A stretch of DNA of 64,000 nucleotides from Bacillus sp. UNC41MFS5 (GTDB lineage Bacteria; Bacillota; Bacilli; Bacillales_B; DSM-18226): positions 124,001 through 188,000 of the forward strand of contig NZ_JMLP01000011.1 of assembly GCF_000686805.1 (NCBI RefSeq), written 5' to 3'. Made by a program: the position numbers and the translations under genes. This document shows, piece by piece, positions 52,224-61,965 of this stretch (position 1 is the first letter of the stretch; each line of letters opens with the position of its first letter). The notes under the pieces are model-generated. The model saw only the letters and a program-made list of their open reading frames with translations, was not told where the DNA came from and searched no databases.

Positions 52224-52792
52224 ATGGATAATCCCTTCTGCTTGCTCCTTTTCACAGATGTATTAGTAGGTTTTACGACAGCAAAAACTAAAAGAGCTCC
52301 GATGACAAAGCCGGGATGAATACCGAAGAATTCGATTAGGACTAAGGCGACAATAATGTGCAAGGTGGTAAAAAACCACTTGAATCCTTTAATCGAACTC
52401 TGTACGAATTCCCAAGTTAAGACTCCAAGCATCACTGCTACTACCGGTACAAGTGCCTTTGTCATGCCTTGAACCCATTTCAAATCTTTGAACTCAACTA
52501 ATGTACTAAGTAATATAATCATTAATATGATAGTAGGTAAAATGGTGGCAAAGATGGCGTTTATCATTCCAAGTACGCCACCAATGCGAAATCCGATATA
52601 GCCAGCCATCTTTGTTGCGATAGGACCGGGCAATGTATTTGCTATGGCTAACACATCGCCAAATTCCTCATTGTTCATCCATTTAAACCGTTCTACTACC
52701 TCTTTTTGAACGAGAGGAATCGTCGTAGGTCCCCCTCCATATCCAAACATGCTGCTGCGAAAAAATGCGATAAAAATGTCTCGTTGTTTCAT
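52220..52792 (-). CDS. Chromate transporter half (CHR domain), first gene
   Basis: 190 aa with the same layout: SSMFGYGGGPTTIPLVQKEVVERFKW and VLAIANTLPGPIATKMAGYIGFRIGGVLG. The basic tail TNTSVKRSKQKG is non-membrane. AAAGGAT precedes the ATG. Directly downstream of a gamma-glutamyltransferase gene, as in the ywrAB-ywrD order of B. subtilis. Confidence 0.9.
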   Translation of the reverse strand: MKQRDIFIAFFRSSMFGYGGGPTTIPLVQKEVVERFKWMNNEEFGDVLAIANTLPGPIATKMAGYIGFRIGGVLGMINAIFATILPTIILMIILLSTLVEFKDLKWVQGMTKALVPVVAVMLGVLTWEFVQSSIKGFKWFFTTLHIIVALVLIEFFGIHPGFVIGALLVFAVVKPTNTSVKRSKQKGLSI

Positions 52793-52814
52793 AGAATCAA
52801 TCCTTTACTGTGGA

Positions 52815-54425
52815 TTACCAACTGGCAATGGCCCCATCTGTCCTTGATTCTGTGCCACCCATCAGTACACCTGTTTCAGGATTTCGCCATATAATTTGAC
52901 CGCGGCCAAATGAACCTGAGTCTACCATAACTTTAATGTCATGTCCTTTTCGTACTAATTCTTCTGCAATGTGGAATGGGAATGATTTTTCTACTTCTAC
53001 TGTTTTATCATTCTTCCATTGCCATCTTGGGGCATCTAAAGCTGCTTGAGGATGTAAGTGAAAATCGATCGTATTCATAATGACTTGAACATGCCCTTGC
53101 GGCTGCATGTATCCACCCATGACACCGAATGGTCCAACAGCTTGATCATCCTTCGTTAAAAATCCTGGAATGATCGTATGGTACGTTTTCTTACCACCTT
53201 TAAGGCAGTTGTAGTGTGTAGGGTCAAGACTGAAATCATGTCCTCGGTTTTGCATGGCAATTCCTGTTCTTGGTACGACAATCCCAGAACCAAAGCCCAT
53301 GTAATTACTTTGGATAAACGATACCATGTTGCCCTCACCGTCAGCTGTTGCCAGGTACACGGTTCCTCCGCGCGGCGGTACACCTGGAGCTGGCGTGCCT
53401 GCTTCATTTCCAATCAGCGCTTGACGCTGCTGGCCATACGAAGTACTTAATAGCTCTTCTGCCGTTACACCCATATGCTTAGGGTCTGTAATGTATTGCT
53501 TGCCGCAAGTAAAAGCCAGCTTCATTGCTTCGATTTGTTTGTGGTATGTGTCTGTTACTTCTTTTGCTGTGAAATCAAATCCTTTTAGGATGTTTAGGGC
53601 CATAAGAGCAACGATACCTTGCCCGTTTGGCGGGATTTCCCAAACATCATAGCCGCGATAGTTTACCTTAATCGGATCAACCCACTCAGGTTGAAAGGCT
53701 GCCAAATCATCTTTGGTTAAATAGCCTCCGTGAACTTCAGAAGCTGCGGCGATTTTTTCTGCAATAGCCCCTTTGTAAAAACTTTCTCCGCTTGTTCTTG
53801 CGATTTGTTCTAGTGTGTCAGCGTGGTCAAGAGACGACCACATTTCTCCGACTTCAGGTGCTCGTCCCTTTGGTGCAAAGGTTTCAAACCAAGCTTCGAA
53901 TTCGGCCCCTGTACAATTTTGTTTGTATTGTTCGAATGCCCTTTTCCAAAAGCGGCCGAGAGTAGGAGAAACAGGAAAGCCGTTTACCGCATAGTCAATG
54001 GCTGGCTTCATCACTTCTAGCAGCGGCAGGCGGCCAAAACGTTTTGATAATTCTACCCAAGCTGCCGGAGCACCTGGGACCGTAACCGGCACCCAGCCGT
54101 ACTTTGGCATCTTTTCGTGTCCATCTTCTTTTACCTTCTCGATGGAGATATTCATTGGTGCTGGACCACTTGAATTTAGTCCGTGTAATTGTCCTTTTGT
54201 CCAAACAAGCGCAAAAGCGTCCCCCCCAATTCCGTTCGAGGTAGGCTCTACTACTGTCAAACAAGCAGCTGTTGCAATGGCTGCATCAATCGCATTGCCG
54301 CCTTTTTTCAAAATATCTAACCCTGCTTGTGCAGCTAAAGGCTGAGACGTAGCGACCATTCCATTCTTGGCATATACTACATTTCGTTGTGCTGTATAAG
54401 GATGATGCATGGCATCAAAATTCAT
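52815..54425 (-). CDS. Gamma-glutamyltransferase/cephalosporin acylase family enzyme
   Basis: 536-aa Ntn-hydrolase. Features: ATSQPLAAQAGLDILKKGGNAIDAAIATAACLTVVEPTSNGIGGDAF, and the processing/nucleophile Thr in VPPRGGTVYLATADGEGNMVSFIQSNYMGFGSGIV. No signal peptide, so it is intracellular (YwrD type), unlike secreted GGT. It cleaves gamma-glutamyl bonds of glutathione or gamma-glutamyl peptides. Adjacent to the peptide ABC importer, so it may process imported gamma-glutamyl peptides. GGGGAGG precedes the ATG. Confidence 0.88.
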   Translation of the reverse strand: MNFDAMHHPYTAQRNVVYAKNGMVATSQPLAAQAGLDILKKGGNAIDAAIATAACLTVVEPTSNGIGGDAFALVWTKGQLHGLNSSGPAPMNISIEKVKEDGHEKMPKYGWVPVTVPGAPAAWVELSKRFGRLPLLEVMKPAIDYAVNGFPVSPTLGRFWKRAFEQYKQNCTGAEFEAWFETFAPKGRAPEVGEMWSSLDHADTLEQIARTSGESFYKGAIAEKIAAASEVHGGYLTKDDLAAFQPEWVDPIKVNYRGYDVWEIPPNGQGIVALMALNILKGFDFTAKEVTDTYHKQIEAMKLAFTCGKQYITDPKHMGVTAEELLSTSYGQQRQALIGNEAGTPAPGVPPRGGTVYLATADGEGNMVSFIQSNYMGFGSGIVVPRTGIAMQNRGHDFSLDPTHYNCLKGGKKTYHTIIPGFLTKDDQAVGPFGVMGGYMQPQGHVQVIMNTIDFHLHPQAALDAPRWQWKNDKTVEVEKSFPFHIAEELVRKGHDIKVMVDSGSFGRGQIIWRNPETGVLMGGTESRTDGAIASW

Positions 54426-54459
54426 GTTTTGTTACCTCCCCAGTCTCTAGCATTTTGAT

Positions 54460-55467
54460 TTAACCTATCATTTCTTCTTTGGTTTCTTTTAACTTCCCCT
54501 CCGTAAAGAGATGACAGGAAACCTGATGTCCGCTATCCATGTCTCGGAGAATGGGAATGTTCGTTTTACAGCTTTCATTCGCGACCGGACAACGAGGATG
54601 GAAGGTGCATCCTGACGGCGGATTAGCCGGACTTGGCAAATCCCCTTTAAGGATGACCCGCTCCCGCTTCGCTTTCGGATTGGCAATCGGCACTGCCGAT
54701 AATAAAGCTCTCGTATAGGGATGGCTTGGGTTGGTGAAAAGCTGCTTTTTATCGGCAATCTCCACCACACGCCCCAAATACATCACGGCAATCCGATCAC
54801 ATAAGTGCCTGACCACGGATAGATCGTGAGAAATGAAGATGAGCGTAAGATTAAACTCCTTCTTCAAATCTTTTAATAGATTTAAGACTTGCGATTGGAT
54901 GGAAACATCAAGAGCAGAAACCGGTTCATCCGCAATAATCACCTGCGGGTTAAGGATGAGGGCGCGTGCAATCCCAATCCGCTGGCGCTGGCCACCCGAA
55001 AAATCATGTGGATGACGATCTAAATGCTCTTTCCGAAGCCCTACCACTTCGATAATTTCCTCTACTCTTTTCATCCGTTCTCCGCGGGATGAACCAATCC
55101 CATGCACTTTCAGCGGCTCAAGCAAAATCTGCCTAATCGTTTTACGTGGATTGAGAGACGCATAGGGATCCTGAAAGACCATTTGAATATCCTTGCGCAT
55201 CTGGCGCATTTCTTCCTTGGACAGTTTCGCCAGATCCTTGCCATTGAACAACACTTCCCCAGCAGAAGGATCCAATAACCGCAGAATCGTCCTTCCGGTT
55301 GTCGATTTTCCACAGCCCGATTCCCCGACAATCCCTAAGGTCTCACCTGGCATTACTTGAAAATCTACCCCATCGACGGCTCGTACATCACCGGTTACTT
55401 TATTGAAAAATCCCGTTTTGATTGGAAAGTGTTTTTTTAACCCTTTGATTTCCAAAATGGGCTTCAT
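54460..55467 (-). CDS. Peptide ABC transporter ATP-binding protein (OppF/DppF type)
   Basis: 335 aa. Walker [15 protein letters not shown]-loop [12 protein letters not shown], signature [16 protein letters not shown], Walker [18 protein letters not shown]-loop FISHDLSVV, and the C-terminal Opp domain with Cys cluster [19 protein letters not shown] 55467 follows GGAGGAGGA and overlaps the OppD stop (ATGA). Confidence 0.93.
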   Translation of the reverse strand: MKPILEIKGLKKHFPIKTGFFNKVTGDVRAVDGVDFQVMPGETLGIVGESGCGKSTTGRTILRLLDPSAGEVLFNGKDLAKLSKEEMRQMRKDIQMVFQDPYASLNPRKTIRQILLEPLKVHGIGSSRGERMKRVEEIIEVVGLRKEHLDRHPHDFSGGQRQRIGIARALILNPQVIIADEPVSALDVSIQSQVLNLLKDLKKEFNLTLIFISHDLSVVRHLCDRIAVMYLGRVVEIADKKQLFTNPSHPYTRALLSAVPIANPKAKRERVILKGDLPSPANPPSGCTFHPRCPVANESCKTNIPILRDMDSGHQVSCHLFTEGKLKETKEEMIG

Positions 55468-56438
55468 GACGCATCCTCCTCCGTAACAAGCCAACAGCGG
55501 CATTTATGCTGGCTTTCAATTTCCTTCAGCTTTGGTGCCTGTTGATGACAGATCTCCTTCGCAAAGCTGCAACGGGGAGCAAACCGGCACCCTTTCGGCA
55601 TCTCATACGGAAGCGGAACCGATCCGGGAATGGTATTCAGATATTCCTTCTCTTCCTCATAGGATGGAATCGAATCCATCAGCCCTATCGTATAGGGATG
55701 CTTCGGATTTTCAAACAAAGTCTCAACGTCAGTCTCCTCAACGACTTGGCCTGCGTACATGACGATCACGCGATCGCACATTTCGGCGACAACCCCTAAA
55801 TCGTGGGTAATGAGCATGATAGAAGTTCCTGTTTTCTCTTTTAAATCTCGCATTAAGTCTAAGATTTGCGCCTGAATCGTTACATCAAGGGCCGTGGTTG
55901 GTTCATCGGCAATAATCAATTTGGGATCACACGCCATCGCCATGGCAATCATCACCCGCTGGCGCATTCCACCTGACAGCTGATGGGGATGTTCCCCATA
56001 AATCTCTTCCGCTCTGGGCATCCCAACCGCCTTTAGCATCTTAATGGCTCGTTCTTTGGCCTCTTGCTTGGAAATGTTCATATGGAGAATAATAGCTTCT
56101 TCAATTTGCTTCCCTACCGTATGTAACGGATTGAGAGAAGTCATCGGTTCCTGGAAGATCATCGCGATATCATTTCCCCGAACTTGCTGCATCTGCTTCT
56201 CCGGAAGGGAGATCAGTTCCTTTCCTTGGAAGGTTATGCTCCCTTCATTGCTGGCATTGGACGGCAGAAGCCGCATAACCGAAAGGCTAGTCACACTTTT
56301 ACCGCACCCGGATTCCCCAACCACACCTAGCGTTTCACCCGGCTTTATGGAAAAATCTACACCATCGACAACCGCAACGGTGCCCATGTCTGTTTTAAAC
56401 TTTGTTTTCAGATTCTTGACCTCCAAGATGGCACTCAT
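55464..56438 (-). CDS. Peptide ABC transporter ATP-binding protein (OppD/DppD type)
   Basis: 324 aa. Walker [15 protein letters not shown]-loop [32 protein letters not shown] signature, Walker [17 protein letters not shown], and C-terminal Cys block [20 protein letters not shown] 56438 lies after AAAGGAGAGG. With OppF it powers the permeases at 56457 and 57287. Confidence 0.93.
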   Translation of the reverse strand: MSAILEVKNLKTKFKTDMGTVAVVDGVDFSIKPGETLGVVGESGCGKSVTSLSVMRLLPSNASNEGSITFQGKELISLPEKQMQQVRGNDIAMIFQEPMTSLNPLHTVGKQIEEAIILHMNISKQEAKERAIKMLKAVGMPRAEEIYGEHPHQLSGGMRQRVMIAMAMACDPKLIIADEPTTALDVTIQAQILDLMRDLKEKTGTSIMLITHDLGVVAEMCDRVIVMYAGQVVEETDVETLFENPKHPYTIGLMDSIPSYEEEKEYLNTIPGSVPLPYEMPKGCRFAPRCSFAKEICHQQAPKLKEIESQHKCRCWLVTEEDAS

Positions 56439-56456
56439 GTTCACCTCTCCTTTCGA

Positions 56457-57287
56457 TTATTTACGAATTCTTGGGTCCAAGGTTTGCTGTAATCCATCGC
56501 CTAGCAGATTAAATCCGAGAACAACCAAAAAGATGGCCATACCAGGAAAAATAGTCGCATAGGGTGACTCGGTCATGATGGTTTGGGCCTGGTTCAGCAT
56601 ACTTCCCCATGAGGGAGTCGGCGGCTGCACGCCTAATCCCAAATAGGATAAGGAGGCTTCTGCTAGAATTCCTGATGCCATAGCCAGAGTGGATTGAATG
56701 ATAATCGGATTAAGGGCATTCGGCAGGATATGACTGAAAATAATGCGAAGATCTTTGACGCCTGTCGCTTTCGCCGCATGAATATATTCCATATTGCGAA
56801 GCTGCAGCACTTGTCCGCGTGTAATCCGGATAAAAGCGGGGGCAAACCCAATACCTATGGCGATCATCGCATTTCCAAATCCATTTCCCAACACGGCGGC
56901 AATGGCCAGTGCCAAGATAAGGAAAGGGAAAGCCTGCATCGCATCAACGGAACGCATAACCACCCATTCATCCCAAAATCCGCCAAAGTATCCGGCAAGA
57001 AGTCCAATCGGAACACCAATGAGGATAGCAATGCCTACAGATAATAACGCTGCTTTAATCGAAATTTGTGCTCCATAAACGACTCGGGAGAAGATATCCC
57101 TTCCTAAATCATCCGTTCCAAAAAAATGTTCCCCGCCTGGCGGCAAAAGAATAGCATTATAGTCTTGGGCGTTCGGATCAAAAGGGGCCAATTGATGGGC
57201 AAAAATAGCCATAAGAATCAAAGATAGAATAATAACCCCACCGAAAACACCTAATCCTGTCCGCAAAAACTTTTTGAATGTCTTCAT
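56457..57287 (-). CDS. Peptide ABC transporter permease (DppC/OppC type)
   Basis: 276 aa, with N-terminal helix, HFFGTDDLGRDIFSRVVYGAQISIKAALLSVGIAILIG and the EAA loop AAKATGVKDLRIIFSHILPNALNP. Starts at the last base of the DppB stop. Confidence 0.93.
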   Translation of the reverse strand: MKTFKKFLRTGLGVFGGVIILSLILMAIFAHQLAPFDPNAQDYNAILLPPGGEHFFGTDDLGRDIFSRVVYGAQISIKAALLSVGIAILIGVPIGLLAGYFGGFWDEWVVMRSVDAMQAFPFLILALAIAAVLGNGFGNAMIAIGIGFAPAFIRITRGQVLQLRNMEYIHAAKATGVKDLRIIFSHILPNALNPIIIQSTLAMASGILAEASLSYLGLGVQPPTPSWGSMLNQAQTIMTESPYATIFPGMAIFLVVLGFNLLGDGLQQTLDPRIRK

Positions 57288-58240
57288 TATGAAACCCCCT
57301 TGCCCGCTTTGATTCGAGGATCGATCACGGCATAAAGCAAATCAACGACTAGATTTACACCGACAACCAATACGGCCGATACTAAGATAGCTCCCTGTAC
57401 GGTTACATAATCACGTTTAAAAACGGATTCTACGATGAGTCGGCCAAAGCCCGGAATGGAGAAAATCGATTCGGTAATAACCAATCCGCCAAGAAGTCCG
57501 GCAATCATCAATCCGGAGGTAGTCACAACCGGAATCATGGCATTGCGGAGCACATGTCCTAAAATGGTCTTCACTTCATTTAGCCCTTTCGCTTTAGCGG
57601 TACGGACAAAATCCATATTGACTACTTCGAGCAAAGAAGAGCGAAGCATTCTCATCAGAACCGCCGATTCCCGAAGACCTGTGGCCAAACAAGGTAAGAT
57701 CATCGCCAGTAAATTCTGTGCTGGATTATCTGAAATCGGAACATAACCGGAGGCCGGAAGCCAGCCTAACTTAACGGAAAAATAAATAATAAACATCATC
57801 GCCAGCCAAAAGCTGGGGATACTCATCCCGCCCAAGGCAACAAATGTACTGGTATAGTCAAGGGCAGTTCCTCTTCTAACGGCAGCAAGGATACCGGCAG
57901 GAAAAGCAATCAGTAATGCGACCACAAAGGTACCAATCGTTAATTCAACCGTTGCAGGCAATCGTTGGGAAATCAGTTCGGTGACTGGAACCCGATCCGT
58001 GATCGATATTCCCAGATTTCCTGTCAAAACATGCCCGACCCAGGTAAAGTACTGAACAACAATAGGCTTATCCAATCCTAATTCTGCCCGAAGTGATTGA
58101 TAGGCTTCTGGTGTCGCCTCTTGACCAAGAATGACCCGGGCTGGATCACCCGGGATCAAATGGATCAGAGAAAAGGTCAGAACCGACACTAGGAAGAGAA
58201 TCGGAATGGTCAACAGCAAACGCCTAACGAGAAATTTCAT
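57287..58240 (-). CDS. Peptide ABC transporter permease (DppB/OppB type)
   Basis: 317 aa. FLVRRLLLTIPILFLVSVLTFSLIHLIPGDPARVILG start, then LRSSLLEVVNMDFVRTAKAKGLNEVKTILGHVLRNAMIPVVT (EAA loop) and IPGFGRLIVESVFKRDYVTVQGAI. Six helices. Belongs to the DppBCDF-like importer; overlaps DppC by 1 nt. Confidence 0.93.
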   Translation of the reverse strand: MKFLVRRLLLTIPILFLVSVLTFSLIHLIPGDPARVILGQEATPEAYQSLRAELGLDKPIVVQYFTWVGHVLTGNLGISITDRVPVTELISQRLPATVELTIGTFVVALLIAFPAGILAAVRRGTALDYTSTFVALGGMSIPSFWLAMMFIIYFSVKLGWLPASGYVPISDNPAQNLLAMILPCLATGLRESAVLMRMLRSSLLEVVNMDFVRTAKAKGLNEVKTILGHVLRNAMIPVVTTSGLMIAGLLGGLVITESIFSIPGFGRLIVESVFKRDYVTVQGAILVSAVLVVGVNLVVDLLYAVIDPRIKAGKGVS

Positions 58241-58275
58241 GTCCTTCTCCTCCTCATTGTGTTTTCAAAAGGATG

Positions 58276-59838
58276 TTATTTCTTGTCTAATTTTTGTGTA
58301 TGGATGATGCCGTCTGGTATATATTCAAAGCCAGTAACCTTCTTAGAGACTCCAAAACGGTTGAAATCATGGTAAATGTGCACGTATTCAGATTCATCAT
58401 GGACAATTTCCATCGCTTGATCATAAATGACCTTACGCTTGGCTGGATCCAATTCAACTCGAGCTTGCTTAGCCAGATTGTCCAAGTTTGGGTTTGATAT
58501 AGCTGCATAGTTGTTTGGCTGACCGGTTACAACGAAATCGAAGAAACTTTGATCTGGGTCGGGACGTCCTGACCATCCAAGTTGAAGAGCTTGGAATTTA
58601 TGATTAGCCCCATTTTCCAACATCGTTCCAAACTCGATCTTTTCTAGTTCTACCTGAATTCCGTAAGGCTTTAACATGTTCTGAATAACAGCCCCGAACT
58701 GTTCATTGACAGGAGAGGTGCCGATTTGTAATTTAAAGCTGAATCCATCTGGCTTTCCACCCTTGGCCAGCAAGTCCTTAATTTCTTGTTTATTTGGCTT
58801 TTCCACTTTATCTGAATCGCCATATGCCAGGTTACCTGGTGCGAAAGGAGAGTTTGCAGGTGCTCCATAGCCGTCAAGGACAACCTTGATGAAAGCATCA
58901 CGGTCAACTGCCTTATTTACTGCTTGGCGAAGGTACTTATTGGTGAATGGCTCTTGTTTGGTGTTCAGGTAGAACCCTTGGTAAGCCATTCCGGCTTCAG
59001 CAACCACTTTTGCATTCGGATTATTATCCAATCCTTTAATTTCCTTAGTCGGAACTTCATCTATGAAATCAAGTTGACCGGATTTTAGGTTTTGAACCGC
59101 TGCTGTCCCGTTCGTAAACACTTTGTAATTCAATTCATCAATGTTGACTTTACCATTCCAATAGTTTTCATTCTTTTTCAACGTAACATGGTCGCCATTA
59201 ATATGTTCCACGAAAACATAGGCACCGGTTCCTACAGGATGATTCAAGAAATCATCACCATATTTCTTCACCGCTTCAGGAGATACCATCATGCCTGAAC
59301 GATCGGTAAGAATCGAAATAAACGGAGAGAATGGTTCAGATAGTTCAACCTTCACCGTTTGCGGATCTACAACATCTACTTTTTGTACAAAACTCATTTC
59401 ATTCTTACGACGAGAATTGTCTGCTTTATCACGCTCGATGTTGAACTTTACAGCTTCTGCATTAAATTCAGTACCGTCATGAAACTTGATTCCAGTCTTT
59501 AATTTAAAGGTATACACCTTTCCATCCGGAGAAACCTCAAAGGATTCGACTAAAACAGGTACAATTTTTCCATCCTTGTCGAGGTCAAAGAGTTTATCAT
59601 AGATGCTGTTTTGAACTTGGCGATCGACTAGAGCATTGGATTGGCTAGGATCTAAGCTTGGCGGATCCGCTTTAAGACTGATGTTAATCACTTTTTTGCC
59701 AGCAGGTGTGGAAGCAGCAGGCTTTTGAGCAGAATTTCCAGTCGATGCAGATTGATTCCCACCACTGCATCCGGTCATTGCGATCATCGATCCGATAATA
59801 GCTGTTGCAAATGTAAATCGAGCCTTTTTACTTAACAT
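58276..59838 (-). CDS. Peptide-binding lipoprotein (DppA/OppA family)
   Basis: 520 aa. Lipoprotein signal MLSKKARFTFATAIIGSMIAMTGCSGGN (Cys ~24), then SBP_bac_5 features VINISLKADPPSLDPSQSNALVDRQVQNSIYDKLFDLDKDG and TAVQNLKSGQLDFIDEVPTKEI. Binds oligopeptides or glutathione-like ligands outside the cell. GGGGG lies before ATG 59838. Operon: regulator, this gene, DppB, DppC, DppD, DppF, then GGT and chromate transporters. Confidence 0.93.
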   Translation of the reverse strand: MLSKKARFTFATAIIGSMIAMTGCSGGNQSASTGNSAQKPAASTPAGKKVINISLKADPPSLDPSQSNALVDRQVQNSIYDKLFDLDKDGKIVPVLVESFEVSPDGKVYTFKLKTGIKFHDGTEFNAEAVKFNIERDKADNSRRKNEMSFVQKVDVVDPQTVKVELSEPFSPFISILTDRSGMMVSPEAVKKYGDDFLNHPVGTGAYVFVEHINGDHVTLKKNENYWNGKVNIDELNYKVFTNGTAAVQNLKSGQLDFIDEVPTKEIKGLDNNPNAKVVAEAGMAYQGFYLNTKQEPFTNKYLRQAVNKAVDRDAFIKVVLDGYGAPANSPFAPGNLAYGDSDKVEKPNKQEIKDLLAKGGKPDGFSFKLQIGTSPVNEQFGAVIQNMLKPYGIQVELEKIEFGTMLENGANHKFQALQLGWSGRPDPDQSFFDFVVTGQPNNYAAISNPNLDNLAKQARVELDPAKRKVIYDQAMEIVHDESEYVHIYHDFNRFGVSKKVTGFEYIPDGIIHTQKLDKK

Positions 59839-59947
59839 ACTTTCAACCCCCATTTATAATTAATATTAATTGTTGAACACTATTTAAATCTGAATAATAT
59901 TTATTTTCTGAAATTTTTAACCAAAAAAAATTGTTACCTTTGAGTTG

Positions 59948-60667
59948 TTATTGTTGTTCTGTTTTCTCCCGCTGCTGTTCTTCTTTCTCCCATTTTTCAT
60001 GCAGCTTTTCATATCGAAGGGCTACGTCATACAAATGTTCCCTCATCATTTGTCTCGCTAACTCGACATTATGATCTTTGATCGCCTGATAAATTTTCTC
60101 GTGGAATTGAATAGTGGAAAGCTTATCCGAGATCAAAAGCATCTCTCTTTTGGCGGAGGTAAGAAAATCAGTAATAGATTCATAGACTTTCATCAAAACC
60201 TGATTTCTTGTTGCATGGACAATGGCCTGGTGAAATTTTTGATCCGCATCCAGAATAGGTAAATTCAATTGGATCGCTCTCTTCATCATTTCCAGGGATT
60301 GCTCCATTTGAGCAAAGTCCTCTTCTTTTGCAACTTCCGCTGCTTTCCCGCAAATTTCCACTTCAAGCATCAAACGAAACTCCATGAGTTCTCGGGAATT
60401 TTTCGGATCAAGAAGTGCAGACACAACATGCGTGTGAACCATGTCGCTAAAATCCGTTTTTTTGACAAATACGCCAATCCCCATTCGCTTCTCCAAGACC
60501 TGCATATCCACCAGACTATTTAAGGCTTCCCTCACAGATGATCTGCCTACCTTTAAGGTTTCCATCAGCTCCCGCTCCGAATGCAGTTTATCACCTACTT
60601 TAAACGTACCCTTCTTAATTTCTTCCAATATATATTCAGTTACAATACTACTGACTTTTTTCGACAT
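59948..60667 (-). CDS. GntR/FadR-family regulator (FCD domain) of the peptide importer
   Basis: 239 aa. HTH SSIVTEYILEEIKKGTFKVGDKLHSERELMETLKVGRSSVREALNSLVDMQVLEKRMGIGVFVKK, then the helical FCD sensor with LMEFRLMLEVEICGKAAEVA and DQKFHQAIVHATRNQVLMKVYESI (metal-binding His). Ligands of FCD regulators are small carboxylates or sugar acids. ATG 60667 is 6 nt after GGGGTG. It precedes the binding-protein gene by 109 bp. Its 5' leader contains the 9-bp repeat array. Confidence 0.9.
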   Translation of the reverse strand: MSKKVSSIVTEYILEEIKKGTFKVGDKLHSERELMETLKVGRSSVREALNSLVDMQVLEKRMGIGVFVKKTDFSDMVHTHVVSALLDPKNSRELMEFRLMLEVEICGKAAEVAKEEDFAQMEQSLEMMKRAIQLNLPILDADQKFHQAIVHATRNQVLMKVYESITDFLTSAKREMLLISDKLSTIQFHEKIYQAIKDHNVELARQMMREHLYDVALRYEKLHEKWEKEEQQREKTEQQ

Positions 60668-60678
60668 GCTCAACACCC

Positions 60679-60741
60679 CATTCGTTCTACTTATCCTATG
60701 TATCTAACTTGTCTTATGCGTCTTACATGTCTCACCTGTCT
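60679..60741. repeat. Degenerate 9-bp tandem repeat, 7 units
   Basis: Plus-strand units CATTCGTTC, TACTTATCC, TATGTATCT, AACTTGTCT, TATGCGTCT, TACATGTCT, CACCTGTCT; best consensus TACATGTCT (minus AGACATGTA). The copies near 60715-60741 are best preserved; those near the gene have drifted. They fill the predicted leader between promoter and ribosome binding site. Confidence 0.75.
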
Positions 60742-60755
60742 GATGGGTTGGTTTG

Positions 60756-60784
60756 ATTTTACCCGATGTTTTCATTATTGTCAA
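60756..60784 (-). promoter_or_regulatory. Promoter of the FadR-type regulator
   Basis: Minus strand -35 TTGACA (60784-60779), 17-nt spacer, -10 TAAAAT (60761-60756); start near 60749, right at the edge of the repeat array. Confidence 0.72.
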
Positions 60785-60939
60785 TATTAAAATAATACTT
60801 AATTTTCAGATTATTATTTTATTGTATACGATAAGATAATGGGGTCTGGTGATATGCTGATGGTAACCTTGAAACCGCTATAGAACATATTATTACAATA
60901 TCACTTTATTCAAACTTATGGGCATGACTAGCATGGGTA

Positions 60940-61677
60940 TTATTCTAACCAGTAACAGCCTCTCACAATTGCACTTATTTCCTCATATCCAGCTTTTTTA
61001 TATACTTTTATTGCATTAGGATTGTGAGCATATAAATAACTTACTGTTTTTAGTGTCCTTTCATTAAAATCAGTAATAAAGTTAATTAATTGGCTGCCAT
61101 ACCCCTTGCCTCTTTTATCTTTTTTAGTAAATACATCATTTACTCTAGAAATATCATTCTTGTGATACAAGGAAGCTATACAAACTAACTCTCCATCATC
61201 GTATCCCCCAAATAAATAAAAATTTTCGTTATCTATCGACTTTAGCAGAGATTTATAACCCCACTCACCTTGTTCTTTATCAGAGCTGAGTAATTCATTT
61301 ATTGTTTCATCTATATAATTTAACTTTTTAACATGTAGGGACTGAGGAATATCTATTATTATTTTATTTTTTTGGACAAAGAAACAAATTTCATCTAATG
61401 ATTTCTTAAATCCTTTACTTTCTAAATATTGACCAATTTTACTTTTATTTCTTGAGAATGTATAGACTCGTGGAGTTATAGCTATTGATTGATAAAAATC
61501 CACAATATCTTTTATTGCGAATTCATAGTCAGAATCCTCATTAATCAATGCATGATTACTATCATATGATAAAGGATTACTTTTATCATAAAAGATTTTG
61601 CCAAAAGGTTTTTCTATTACTTGGGATTGAACCTCTGCAAAATTATTTTCAAATTTTATTATTTTGTCTATTAACAT
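60940..61677 (-). CDS. GNAT-family N-acetyltransferase
   Basis: 245 aa. The C-terminal GNAT domain shows VNDVFTKKDKRGKGYGSQLINFITDFN (acetyl-CoA pyrophosphate loop) and YLYAHNPNAIKVYKKAGYEEIS. The N-terminal ~110 residues are a second, degenerate acetyltransferase-like half. AT-rich. Substrate unknown. It is not clearly linked to either neighbour. Confidence 0.82.
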   Translation of the reverse strand: MLIDKIIKFENNFAEVQSQVIEKPFGKIFYDKSNPLSYDSNHALINEDSDYEFAIKDIVDFYQSIAITPRVYTFSRNKSKIGQYLESKGFKKSLDEICFFVQKNKIIIDIPQSLHVKKLNYIDETINELLSSDKEQGEWGYKSLLKSIDNENFYLFGGYDDGELVCIASLYHKNDISRVNDVFTKKDKRGKGYGSQLINFITDFNERTLKTVSYLYAHNPNAIKVYKKAGYEEISAIVRGCYWLE

Positions 61678-61837
61678 TTTTATATCCTCCGAATAGTTAA
61701 ATGCTTTATCTTCCTACCTAAACTTACCTATTTATATCTTTTAAGCAGTAATTTTGCAAACTTGGCCTTCCACTTTGCATCTAACCATATGCTTAGGACA
61801 TCGATAGTTCGGACACATAGATCCATGAACAATAAGT

Positions 61838-61871
61838 GCAAAAAAACCGCAAGAAAATATCTCACGGTTTT
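61838..61871 (-). terminator. Terminator of the iol genes
   Basis: 7-bp core AAAACCG (61843-61849) with CGGTTTT (61865-61871), followed on the minus strand by TTTTGC. The rest of 61678-61965 holds no gene. Confidence 0.65.
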
Positions 61872-61965
61872 CAGAGGGGGCAGGTCCCATATCTATAGAT
61901 AGAAGATATATTTTTTTGAAAGGTGGTTACAATCTCATTTTTCAAGCCAGATTTTCGCGTCTGGC

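Noticed and set aside
60679..60741. CRISPR-like array
   Set aside because: Units are 9 bp, degenerate and contiguous with no spacers; no cas genes are nearby.
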